Source of the DNA: Chenopodium formosanum | Lineage: Eukaryota > Streptophyta > Magnoliopsida > Caryophyllales > Amaranthaceae | Assembly: GCA_024500155.1 (NCBI GenBank) | Contig: CM044867.1 | Location: 23,137,632-23,201,631 of the forward strand | Reading direction: 5' to 3' | DNA length: 64,000 nucleotides | Shown: positions 47,423 through 58,000 of the stretch, in pieces | Numbering within the stretch: the stretch's first letter is position 1 | Layout: each line of letters opens with the position of its first letter | Program-made: the position numbers and the translations under genes | The notes under the pieces: generated by a model | Database searches by the model: none | What the model was told of the DNA's origin: nothing | What the model saw: only the letters and a program-made list of their open reading frames with translations

Positions 47423-48248
47423 TGTTATACTAATAAGCAATAAAACAGAATGTACTTATCTCTTGATGCGTGAACCAAACTGACAATAGTCGCGTCGTGG
47501 AGAACCACTGACCTAAAAGACGATTCCGCGCTACCTCCCGGTGCAGTAGACAAATGTGGTCGCCCTCCAAGATAAGCACGGCGCCGGAGTTTATGTGCAC
47601 TCACAAACCCGACTGGAACTCAGAATACTTGCCTAGAAAACAGAATGAAAAGAACATGTGTTTAGATAATTTTAGAGAAGAAAGAAGACTGATTGTGTTA
47701 TGTGTTTTGGCTGAGAAAACCACCGAGTATTTATAGGCTGAAGAGGAAAACGGGAAGCATAAAAGGTGGGAAGAATCTGGCTAAGAAAATGACTAGATTA
47801 ATTTGGTCAGTCAACAACTGAGGCAAGAAACAAGGAATTAATCAGTCAGCTACAATCAAGGAATTAGTGACTTATTAATTCCCGCAACAGTCAGAAAATC
47901 CCAACAGCCAAAAACGGGTACTTGGGGAATATTTTGTTTAACAAGGAAAAAGAAAATAAAATTTCTCCAAAAATATAATAAGGACCCACGCCGCGCATCG
48001 CATTCCCCAAGACCCCAAGTCCCGAGGCCCGATCCAACCTGGCTCGGCTCAGCGCGCGCACGTGTGCGTTTGTGGAGTAACACATACCTCCAACTCACTC
48101 AACTAAGTAGTGCTAAAGCACTACAATATAAAAACAAGGCAAAACCTTCCTCCCCAATCAATGTGGGACTTTTCCCCTTTCATTTGTTTTTTTTCTCTCT
48201 CTCTTATTTTTCCCCAACACTCTTGTTTTATATCAAGAACTTCCAACA
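47423..48248 (-). repeat. 3' LTR of copia element (826 bp)
   Basis: In element orientation this is the downstream LTR. A polypurine tract (TGTGGGGGAT on the minus strand, 48249-48258) abuts its upstream edge, as required for plus-strand priming. Confidence 0.9.
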
Positions 48249-48793
48249 ATCCCCCACAGGTTCGAAGATAGAAAGGAAAAATGAATTCTGGGCAAAAACA
48301 AAACAATTGCATAAGTGTCAATGTCTCGCGACTTGAATTAACACATAGTGGCCATCAAGCTATGATCTCTCACCTACCAAGTGACCTTCGTCTTGAACTC
48401 AATAGGTAGTTAGGGGCCCGTCACTTTGAGCCACACAATTGAACATGTATAATATTTTGAAATTCCGTGAATAAAGGTGACGCATTATACTGGCCATACG
48501 TCCAGCCTGGATGGTCATAGGTGCTCTAGAGTATAAGCCCACGAAATACTCATATGAAGCGGCCACACTTCCACACCTAAGTAGGTGAACTCCATCAAGT
48601 GTGAGCTACAACACACCTCCAAAAATATGGATATGGGTTCATTAAGAGCCGTATGCTCAACCTCCTTCTCATATGTATGAAAGCACAAAACAAACATCTA
48701 GAGATGGACAAAAAAAATAAAAATGTGCTTCCGAATTATTACATAATGTTCCCCTTTGAACTCGTAGTGAGTAGGAGTTCATTATTTCACAAT

Positions 48794-51700
48794 TCATACA
48801 ACGGGCTTTAGCCCCATCTCTTCCGATGTTTCCAAAACTAGTTTTTTACATAGGCCTTTAGTTAACGAATCCGCAATGTTCTTTTCGGACTTAACATAGT
48901 CCAGTGATATCACCCCTTCAGACAGCAAATTTCTGACGGCTTTATGCCTCAGACGGATGTGTCTCTTCTTCCCATTATAGGCATGGTTGTGTGCAATAGC
49001 AATAGCAGCTTGCGAATCACAATGAAGTGCAACTGAAGGAGCTGGCTTCCCCCACAGTGGAATGTCTGCAAGCATGTTCCTCAACCATTCTGTCTCATGA
49101 CCTGCCAATTCAAGAGCAATAAACTCAGATTCCATAGTAGACACAGCAGTACAAGATTGCTTATAAGATTTCCAGGATACAGCTCCACCCCCAAGGGTGA
49201 AGACATAGCCACTTGTGGAGTTAACTTTATCATTATCGGATACCCAGTTGGCATCACAAAAACCCTCCAAAACTCCAAGAAATTTGGAGTAGTACAAACC
49301 CCAATCAATAGTACCCTTAAGGTACCTAAGCAACCTCCTTAGAGCAATCCAATGATCACTGCTTGGATTATGAGTGTACCTGCTCAACCTACTAACAGAA
49401 TAACAATGTCAGGTCTAGTGTAGTTCATAAGAAACATAACACTACCAATAATTCTAGCATATTAAGACTGATTAATTGGAATACCATTATTTTTCTTTAG
49501 GTGGAAACTTAGGTCATAGGGAGTCTTAACTGGATCGACATTAAATGAGTCAAACTTTTTAAGAAGTTTTTCAACATAGTGTGACTGATTAAGACAGATG
49601 CCATTTGGAGTCTTTTTGATTTTTACTCCCAAAATCACATCTGCCTCACCCATGTCTTTCATTTCAAAATTCGAACTCAAAAACTGTTTTGTCTCATTTA
49701 CACGATCCAAGTCAGTCCCAAAAATCAACATATCATCCACATAAAGACAAATAAGTACACAACCATGACTATATTGCTTAAAATAAACACAAGAGTCACC
49801 TTCATTAACATGAAAACCATTACCAGTCATAGTCTTATCGAATTTGTCATGCCATTGCTTTGTAGCTTGTTTAAGCCCATACAATAACTTGACTAACTTA
49901 CAAACCTTTTCCTCTTGTCCTGGAACAACAAAACCTTTAGGTTGGACCATGTAAATCTCCTCATCCAAGTCACCATTCAAAAATGCAGTTTTGACATCCA
50001 TTTGATGAACAACAAGATCAAAAATGCAAGCAAGAGCAATTAAAGTTCTAATGGTTGCAATTTTAGTAACAGGGGAGTAAGTATCAAAATAATCAATGCC
50101 AAACTTTTGAGTAAAACCCCTTGCCACTATCCTTGCCTTATACTTGTCTATGGATCCATTGGCCTTTAATTTTTTCCGAAAGATCCAATTACAAGTAATG
50201 GGCTTACAACCTCTAGGAAGTTCAACCAATTCCCAAGTGTTATTATTGAGAATTGATTGTAATTCACTATCAACTGCTTCTTTCCAAAAAAACAGCATCA
50301 ACTGACCTCATTGCCTCATCATAGGTTCTTGGATCATCTTCCAAAACAAAAATATGCACAAAATCACCATCAATTAAGGAAGATTCAGATAAATAGGAAG
50401 TAATAAAATCAGGACCAAAACTGTTTTCCTTTCTTGCCCTTTTGCTTCTCCTTGGCTCCAAAACAGAATCATCGTTAGTAATAGGAGCATTAGCAATAGG
50501 TAAACTAACAGAACTACTAGCATGCAATTCACTATCATTAGAAGGAGACATTTTCAAAGAAAAATGTTCTCAAAGAACTTAGCATCTCTTGCTTCAATGA
50601 TATGACCATTTACATAAGAGTTGTTAGCATCTTTAACAAAGAAACAATAAGCTGCACTTTGATAAGCATAGCCAATAAAAATAGCATCAACAGTTTTTGG
50701 ACCAATTTTATCCCTCTTGAAACTAGGTATGCCTACTTTTGCTAGGCACCCCCACACTTTCAAGTATTTCAGGTTTGGCGCTCGACCTTTTCATATTTCA
50801 TATTTCGTATGGAGTCTTGTCAAGCTTCTTGTGAGGAACCCTGTTCAAAACATGACAAGCAGTTTGAATAGCCTCCCCCCACATGTTATTAGGAAGCCCA
50901 GAACTAATAAGCATAGAATTCATCATATTCTTTAAAGTTCTATTTTTCCTTTCAGCTATACCATTTTGTTTGGGTGAATAGGGAGCCGTCGTCTCATGAA
51001 CAATGCCAAGTTGCTCACGAAATGCCTTAAGAGTGTCAGGGCTGTACTCACCACCCCTGTCACTCCTAACCCTCTTGATCTTTTTGCCCAACTAGTTTTC
51101 TACCTCAGCTTTATATTTGAGGAACATTTCCTCAGCTTTGTCCTTAGACCTGAGAAGATAAACCATGCAAAAACGTGAACAATCATCAACAAAAGTAATA
51201 TAATACTTTTTACCCCCTCTACTTTCGTGATTATTAAAATCACCTAAGTCTCTATGAATAAGTTCTAGTACTTAAGTCTGTCTATCTACTAATTTAAATG
51301 GCTTCTTAGTAAATTTGGCTTCAACAAAAACTTGACATTTCGAAAAATCAGTGTTAGAAAAACTTGGAATCAAATTTAAGTGTTTAAGCCTTTTAACAGA
51401 ATCAATATTAACGTGACCTAATCTAGCATGCCATAAATCAATAGACTCAGCAATATAAGCAGAAGAAGTACTAGCATTCTTATTCATAGTGTCAACTTTA
51501 ACATCAAGAGTAAAAAGCCCCCCATTACAAAAACCCTTCCCCACAAATTCTCCATTGCGAGTAAGAACTAATCTAACAGAATCAAAGGAGAGCTTCAGTC
51601 CAGCTTTTATGAGCAAACTGCCAGAAATTAATGTGCATTTCTAGAACATGCAAAACATTAGTGAGAGTAAGCAATTTTCCAGAAGTGAGAGTGAGAACGA

Positions 51701-52710
51701 TCTTCCCTTTGCCTTGGATAAAAGCAGAAGCTGAGTTGCCCATGAAGACAATTTCACCTTCAACCTTGTCATAGGTAGTGAACATTTCCTTGTTGGCGCA
51801 GATGTGCCTGGTAGCTCCAGTGTCAACAATCCACTCAGCAGCATTACTTGTAAAGTTAGCTTCTAAAACAACAGCAACAATAACGTCAGAATCCTCAATA
51901 AGATTTGCTTGACTTTGCCCATTCTTCTCCTTGACTCTGCAATCTTTAGCCCTGTGACCAGTCAAACCACACTCATAACAGATTCCCTTAAACTTGTACT
52001 TCTAAATCTTCCCATTAGGCTTAAGGTTACTGTTTTTAGCTTTGGACTAGTTGTTTGATTTGGGTTCAACAAGGTTGGCTTTGGCAGAAGAAGAGGAAGG
52101 AAAAACAGAAAGGGTTTTATCTTTGATACGGTTTTCCTCCTCAATTTTGAGGTTGGCAGCAAGTTCCTCTAAGGTTAAGTCTTTCTTTTTGTGCATGAGT
52201 TGGTTACGAAAATCCTTCCAAGAGGGAGGGAGTTTCTCAATCAGAACAATAGCAAGGGTAGTATCACAACTAGACAGACCTTCAGCAGCCATATCAATAC
52301 AAACACTCTCATAAGCATGAATCTGATGAATAATAGGCTTATCATCAACAACATAAAAACTTAACCACTTACTAACACAATAACGTTTAGTACCAGCATC
52401 ATCAGTTCCATGTTTTTTCTCTAAAGCATCCCAAATATCCTTAGCATGATAAAAACCCATATAAATATCCAACAGACTATTCGACATATAATGCAACGAC
52501 AATGCCCTTACAGGTTCTATCATCCTTAGAAAACTTAATCTCAGATTTAGACAAATCATCTTTATCAACAGGTTCAACAGTAGCATCATGAACATATGCA
52601 ACATCAACCTGCTCCAAATAAAAATGCATCCTAATAGCCCAACGTTTATAATTCTTTCCATCAAGAGGTTCTAGTTTAGACATATCAGGAACAAGGAATT
52701 TGGAAGTCAT
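48794..52710 (-). pseudogene. copia gag-pol, broken by stops and frameshifts
   Basis: On the minus strand the gag starts at ATG 52710 (MTSKFLVPDMSKLEPLDGKN) and shifts frame near 52510. It then reaches the CCHC knuckle CYECGLTGHRAKDC (~51990-51949). Protease has WIVDTGATRH (~51835); the frame shifts again near 51620. The GAG-pre-integrase has LWHARLGH (~51435). Integrase shows VRSDRGGEYS (~51065) and GIAERKNRT (~50960). RT has YVDDM (~49740). RNase H has FCDANW, SGYVFTL and LHCDSQAAIAIAH, and the protein ends about 48794. Stops lie at 52047-52049, 52002-52004, about 51270 and about 51093, and within the RT-RNase H link near 49464. A small duplication near 50800 shifts the frame after integrase. 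Confidence 0.9.
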
Positions 52711-52725
52711 AATCGTCTTTTAGAT
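52711..52725 (-). promoter_or_regulatory. copia leader: no tRNA primer site, inverse of LTR segment
   Basis: Only 15 bases separate the 5' LTR from the gag ATG. The usual primer-binding site TGGTATCAGAGC is absent. Instead the leader reads ATCTAAAAGACGATT on the minus strand. Thirteen of these bases are the exact reverse complement of a segment inside the same LTR (52816-52828). Confidence 0.7.
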
Positions 52726-53548
52726 TGTTATACTAATAAGCAATAAAGCAGAATGTACTTATCTCTTGATGTGTGAACCAAATTGACAATAGTTGTGTCG
52801 TGGAGAACCACTAACCTAAAAGACGATTCCGCTCTACCTCCCGGTGCAGTAGACAAATGTGGTCGCCCTCCAGGATAAGCACGACGCCGGAGTTTATATG
52901 CACTCTCAAACCCGACTGGAACTCAGAATACTTGCCCAGAAAACATAACGAAAAGATCATGTGTTTAGATAATTTTAGAGAAGAGAGAAGACTGATTGTG
53001 TTGTGTGTTTTGGCTGAGAAAACCGCCAAGTATTTATAGGTTGAAGAGGAAAACGGGAAGCATAAAAGGTGGGAAGAATCTGGCTAAGAAAATGACCAGA
53101 TTAATTTGGTCAGTCAACAACCGAGGAAAGAAACAAGGAATTAATTAGTCAGCTACAATTAAGGAATTAATGACTGATTAGTTTCCGCAACAGTCAGAAA
53201 ATCCCAACAGTAAAAAACGGATACTTGGGGAATATTCTGTTTAACAAGGAAAAAGAAAATAAAATTTCTCCAAAAAGATAACAAGGACCCACGCCCGCGC
53301 ATCGCATTCCCCAAGTCCCGAGGCCCGAGCCCCACCCGCCCCGGCCCGGCTCCCCGCGCGCGCGCGTGTGTGTGGAGTAACACATACCTCCAACTCACTC
53401 AACTAAGTAGTGCTAAAGCACTACAATATAAAAACAAGGCAAAACCTTCCTCCCCGATCAATGTGGGACTTTTCCCCTTTCATTTGTTTTTTTTCTCTCT
53501 CTCTTATTTTTCCCCAACACTCTTGTTTTATACCAAGAACTTCCAACA
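52726..53548 (-). repeat. 5' LTR of copia element (823 bp)
   Basis: On the minus strand a TATA box (TATAAATA, 53031-53038 on +) predicts a transcript start near 53000. Near 53290-53370 the LTR is GC-rich with a CGCG-repeat tract that differs between the two LTRs. Confidence 0.9.
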
Positions 53549-53553
53549 TACTT

Positions 53554-54071
53554 ATGGTAAAAACCTCAAATGCAGCTTACAACCATTTGATTATTTTACA
53601 ATCAAATAATCCTATACTTGATTGTAAAATTATCCTAAATTGGGTCACAACTTTATTTAACATTTACAATCCTATACATGCCAAATTCCAGGTTTGATTG
53701 TGGAGTGCCTTTGATTATGAGACTGTATGGATGTGAATGCAGAGAACTAAGGTAATTGTGCCTTCGCGCTACTCCGCTCACTAATTTAATTACTGCAAAT
53801 GTAACTTCCTATATTTCACTAAAATTACGACAATTAAAATATATTTTAAGAAGAAAATTAAAGTTAATCTTTATTATTGAGAAATTTTGTCAATCTAGTG
53901 ACAATATTGTAAATAAATACATTTTTTTTTTCATATTTATGAGAAAATGGAGGTTTTGCACATGAACAGTTTTAAAAAAAATAAAAATAAAAATAAAATC
54001 TTAAATAAAAACAAAGAAAAAAGTGCACTAATTAGAAAAAAAAATTCAAGATTAAATTTGTCTGGATTCCA
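53554..54071. other. AT-rich spacer with a hairpin
   Basis: GATTATTTTACAATCAA (53589-53605) pairs with TTGATTGTAAAATTATC (53618-53634) at 16 of 17 positions around a 12-base loop. No coding sequence; A/T runs near 53920 and 53975. Confidence 0.5.
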
Positions 54072-54316
54072 TCTATACTAATATATTAAAAGACATTACT
54101 AAGAAAGTCTACCACGCCACATCTCCTACTAAATCTTTCATTATGCCACTTCATCACTACTTAAGCGACCAAAATCATTGTGCCACGTGATCCAATATTG
54201 GGTCCATATAAAAAGAGGATGGTAAGGGGATTCGAACACCCAAAATCACTATGCCACGTGATCTAATATTGGGTCCATATAAAAAGATGATGGTAAGGGG
54301 ATTCAAACATCCAATA
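54072..54316 (+). mobile_element. Helitron-like 5' end and a 71-bp tandem duplication
   Basis: TCTATACTAATATATTAAAAG after an A (54072 on) matches the 5' terminus of many plant Helitrons. No CTRR 3' end with hairpin was found. Downstream, 54171-54241 and 54242-54312 are two copies of one 71-bp unit (GCCACGTGATC, then AATATTGGGTCCATATAAAA, then GATGGTAAGGGGATTC) with few differences. Confidence 0.5.
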
Positions 54317-54463
54317 TTAGAGACTGCACCTATAATTGATAAGGTGAAGCCGCTTATTGATGAGAGACAAGACATGACGTTGGCAGCCCCTTTCATTGGC
54401 GAGGAGGTCCATAAAGCACTTTTTCAAATGCACCCTACAAAGGCCCCCGGGCCCGATGGTATG
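54317..54463 (+). pseudogene. LINE reverse transcriptase fragment
   Basis: The frame reads TAPIIDKVKPLIDERQ, then FIGEEVHKALFQMHPTKAPG followed by PDGM. ALFQMHPTKAPGPDGM is the start of the reverse transcriptase domain of plant L1-type LINEs. The coding sequence is cut right after this motif by the LTR of the Ty3/gypsy element. Confidence 0.85.
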
Positions 54464-55023
54464 TGTTTAGGGTAAAAATACCCCAGGTACGTGGCCCAAT
54501 CTCATAGTGACACGTGGCCCAATAAACAGGCGACACGTGGCCCTATGAGAATGTGACATGTGTCCACTTGTCATGGTGACACTTGTCAGCCATCTCTAAA
54601 TGCCCCAATGCTGCAATCAGAATGAGAAAAGAGTCCTGATGACCTCAGGCCCAAATCCCGAGAAAACCTTGAAAGTCGTAAAACGGCGCCCCCCACGACA
54701 CGTGACGATCTCTGATTGCGCAGCCAATCACGTCACGAAATTCCAGGGCATAAACCCTAGAGGGGTACATGTTCCCACCCCTATAAATACCCCAATCATT
54801 TATGATGGGAGGGGGGGATTGTGACATAACATAAATATAGAGCATTAAAGAGCTCCAACTTCTCTCTACTTTCTCTCTCCAGCCTTTTCCGTTTCCGTTC
54901 ACTAACTTGAGCGTCGGAGGCGAATATTCCGTACACCGGAATATTCGTTATTTTGCAGGTGTCCGAGTCTTTGTCAGCAGAGCGTGACCAGTATCCGAGG
55001 GAATCACAAAAAACCCCGAAACA
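54464..55023 (+). repeat. 5' LTR of Ty3/gypsy (Tat-type) element
   Basis: It begins TGTTTAGGGTAAAAATACCC, immediately after the LINE motif, and ends CCCCGAAACA. A TATA box (CCTATAAATACCCC, ~54781) and the following primer-binding site support the assignment. Near the left, CACGTGGCCC-like motifs recur four times (54488-54545), possible regulatory repeats. The start could also be 54462. The matching 3' LTR is outside the window. Confidence 0.8.
54921..54947 (+). promoter_or_regulatory. perfect 11-bp hairpin in LTR transcript region
   Basis: CGAATATTCCG, loop TACAC, CGGAATATTCG. It lies about 140 bp downstream of the TATA box, so it would be in the R/U5 part of the RNA. It may act in RNA packaging, termination or polyadenylation; none of these is shown. 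Confidence 0.7.
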
Positions 55024-55043
55024 TTTGGCATCGTCTGTGGGGA
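55024..55043 (+). promoter_or_regulatory. primer-binding site of Ty3/gypsy element
   Basis: TTTGGCATCGTCTGTGGGGA directly follows the LTR. It resembles the TTTGGCGCCGTCTGTGGGGA sites of Tat-lineage elements, with a CG-to-AT difference near its start. The gag ATG follows 12 bases later. Confidence 0.6.
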
Positions 55044-55055
55044 TACTCGTCCGTT

Positions 55056-58000
55056 ATGGCAATAGATGGTCAGACACCTAATTCTGGACCTCGTCCAGGC
55101 GAAGATGGATATGTAGAGGACATACATACTACTATACACTCAAGCAATCCTTTGACTGCCTCATTTGAAGAGGCGGAACAACTTCCTGTCACCCCAGCTA
55201 CCCTAATGGCCGAGCTGACTAAGCTCCGCAAGGAGTTGGCGGCTACCCAGCAAAAGGGGAGAGGGGGCACTTCCAAGAAAGCCAACAACAAGAGCAATGC
55301 AATTGATGCTGGTAACACCTCATTCCGTCGTCCGCACGGAAGGTCTCCCCGAGTCCCACGGACCAACTTCTCTAGCCTGCTGGCGAAAACACAGTCGGCT
55401 GGGGGGAGGGGCAGACAGCCAAAAAGAGTTGAGACTGAGCCGTCACAGCGTTTCAAGGACGCAAGGGACTACATTCGGCACAAGTAAAGGGAGAGGGTCG
55501 CATACTCTGACACGGCCTCTACTCCAACCATGCCGGAGGAAGTCTCCAACCAATCTTTCTCCCAATACACCAACACGGCTGCTTCCAGCAAGAGTCATAC
55601 TATTACTCCCCGTCCAATTCAGCCATTGCAGTATCAGTCCCCTCAAGTACTCAATGGGTTGATACAACCAACTCCCCAAGTTTTTGGGCAATTTGGGCCG
55701 TATGGTCAGATGTTCGGCCAGACTCCTTACCTGGCTGGAACGTCCGCACAGCCTCAGCCTATCGATTGGCAGTTGCGTTTGTTGAATTTGGGAGATAAGC
55801 CGCCTCCGTTTTCGCAAGATATACTAGCATCCCCTCAACTAGCAAAAGTGAAGAGTGTACTAGTGGGTGCCTATGATGGTACGGGCAACCTAGAAGAGCA
55901 TGTTACCTCGTACAGGAACTTGATGTACTTGCAAAGTTTAGATGATGCTACATGGTGCAGATGCTTCCCGGCCACTCTCAAAGGGGTGGCCCAGGACTGG
56001 TTTAACAGCCTCCCAGCCGGATGCATCAATTGCTTTACCACCCTCAGTTTGTTGTTTGTGGGAAACTTCTCATACAACATCCCACCAAGAAAGACAAGTC
56101 TCAACTTGGCTACAATTGTCCAAGGAAAGAATGAAGGACTACGTTCGTACGTCCAAAGGTTTAACCAAGAAAAAGCCCAAATTCATAATCTTCCGGACGA
56201 AATGGCTTACTCAGAATTTCTCCGGGGATTAAGGCATAATGGTTTTAAGTTTGATTTGGTAAGAAAAAAGATTCGGTCATACGCAGGTGTATTGCGGGAA
56301 GCCGAAGCCTATATTGAGGCCGCGGATTTTTGTTCGCTCACCAAATCAGAACAGCCGGCCAAGGGGGCTGAGAAGAAACAATCTTCTCAGCAAAACTCGG
56401 CCGGTCGAAAGAAAGAAGGGAACAAAAGAAAAGAAATCTGGGTAGCTGATGACCAACAACCCAAGTCAAAGGAAAGCAAGACATACGAGTCTCAGTATGA
56501 GTTCAACAAGGATGGTTACTCTATTTTGATGGAGATAAAAGACAAGTTCGAGTTTGAGAAGCCTTAGCCTTTGAGAGGCTCGGCCCAGTACAGAAACAAA
56601 AACAAGTATTGTCATTACCACAAGGATGTGGGTCATGACACGAACGAGTGTATCAACTTGAAGAGACTATTAGATAAGTTGGCCGACAAAGGTCTGCTGA
56701 AACCCTATGTGACCAAGTCCAAATTCACCTTAAAGCGGACAGACAACACGTCCGAGAAAAAACAACAAAGTGAAAAGAAGAGTGACAAGGAAGATGATGG
56801 GAACAGCACTGATTCAGGTTTTGTGGCCGTCATATCAGGAGGCTTTGCTTCGGGCGGCCCTACCATGAAAGGAATCAAGCAGGACGCTCGAAACCTGTCA
56901 AATGTGATGCAAACAGACGTTGTTAAAGCCGAGCCATTTCCTGAAGTGATCATAAGTGAGGCTGACCGTGGTGAGGTAAGAGCTTTGCACAATGATCCCA
57001 TGGTCTTTGTAATGAAAATAGCAAATTTGAAGGTGGGTCAGATATTGATTGATACGGGCAGTTCGGCCGATATCATAAGTCTCTCTGCCTTGAGGAATTT
57101 AAGCTTCCCAGAAGATGCTCTCCAAGATATAACTCATCCCTTAGTAGGATTTGGGGGGAATATCATTCATCCAGTCGGACGGATTGACCTCCCCATCCGT
57201 TTCGGGCAGAAGGGGGAAGGAAGAGACATGGTCGTCCGTTTCCTCGTGGTAAAAGAGTTGACTGGGTACAATGTAATCCTTGGCCGCCCTACTCTCAATG
57301 CAGCCAAGGCGGTCATAGTGCCCCACTTGATGTTGCTGAAGTTTGAAAGGTCGGACGGAAAAATTGGAACAATTCAAGGAAGTCAGAAAATGGCCAAGGA
57401 ATGTAATCAGCTGGCCGTGAAGCCAACAACACGCGGCCCAAAGTTGTCCGAGATTAAGGAAGAAGGAACCTCACTCCCAGCATACCAGGTCGGCCAGAAG
57501 CGTAAGGCGACCAGGGCAGAGGAAGCCTAGCAACTAATGACTGTCGGCCGGCCAGATGAGTTGAGGCCCCAGCCGGCCGGCAGCCACCAGGATATAGTGC
57601 TTGACTCCAACCACCCAGAACGGACAGTTAGTGTCGGCACTATAGCCTTGGAATTGCTTGGGGATGAGTTAGTAAAGCTGTTAAGAGAATTCAAAGATGT
57701 GTTTGCATTTGAAGTTGGTGAAATGCCAGGAATAAGTCCTGACCTGGCCGTACACAAGTTGGCCGTGAATCCTTTGATAAAACCTGTCCGCCAGAAGAAG
57801 AGAAATCACGGAGAAGAGAGGAATCAGGCGGCCGCAGCAGAGGTAAAAAAGCTGCTGGACGCCGGTTTCATTCGGCAATGCTTTTACCCAGATTGGGTGG
57901 CCAATGTAGTTCTTGTGAAAAAGCCGAATGGGACTTGGAGGATGTGCGTGGATTACACGGACTTGAACAAGGCGTGTCCTAAGGATAGCTTCCCCTTGCC

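Larger units (their letters stand above)
47423..53548 (-). mobile_element. complete Ty1/copia LTR retrotransposon, 6.1 kb, decayed
   Basis: LTRs at 47423-48248 and 52726-53548 both start TGTTATACTAATAAGC and end ACTTCCAACA on the plus strand. Target duplication TACTT is exact at 47418-47422 and 53549-53553. Coding order on the minus strand is gag, protease, integrase, RT, RNase H, which defines Ty1/copia. The LTRs differ at about 14 sites in their first ~240 bp, mostly transitions, so insertion is old. The element is non-functional through several stops and frameshifts. It lies 800 bp downstream of hydrolase copy 3. Confidence 0.95.

Noticed and set aside
55070..55456. 128-residue open frame on the minus strand opposite gag
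   Set aside because: Shadow of the gag reading frame.
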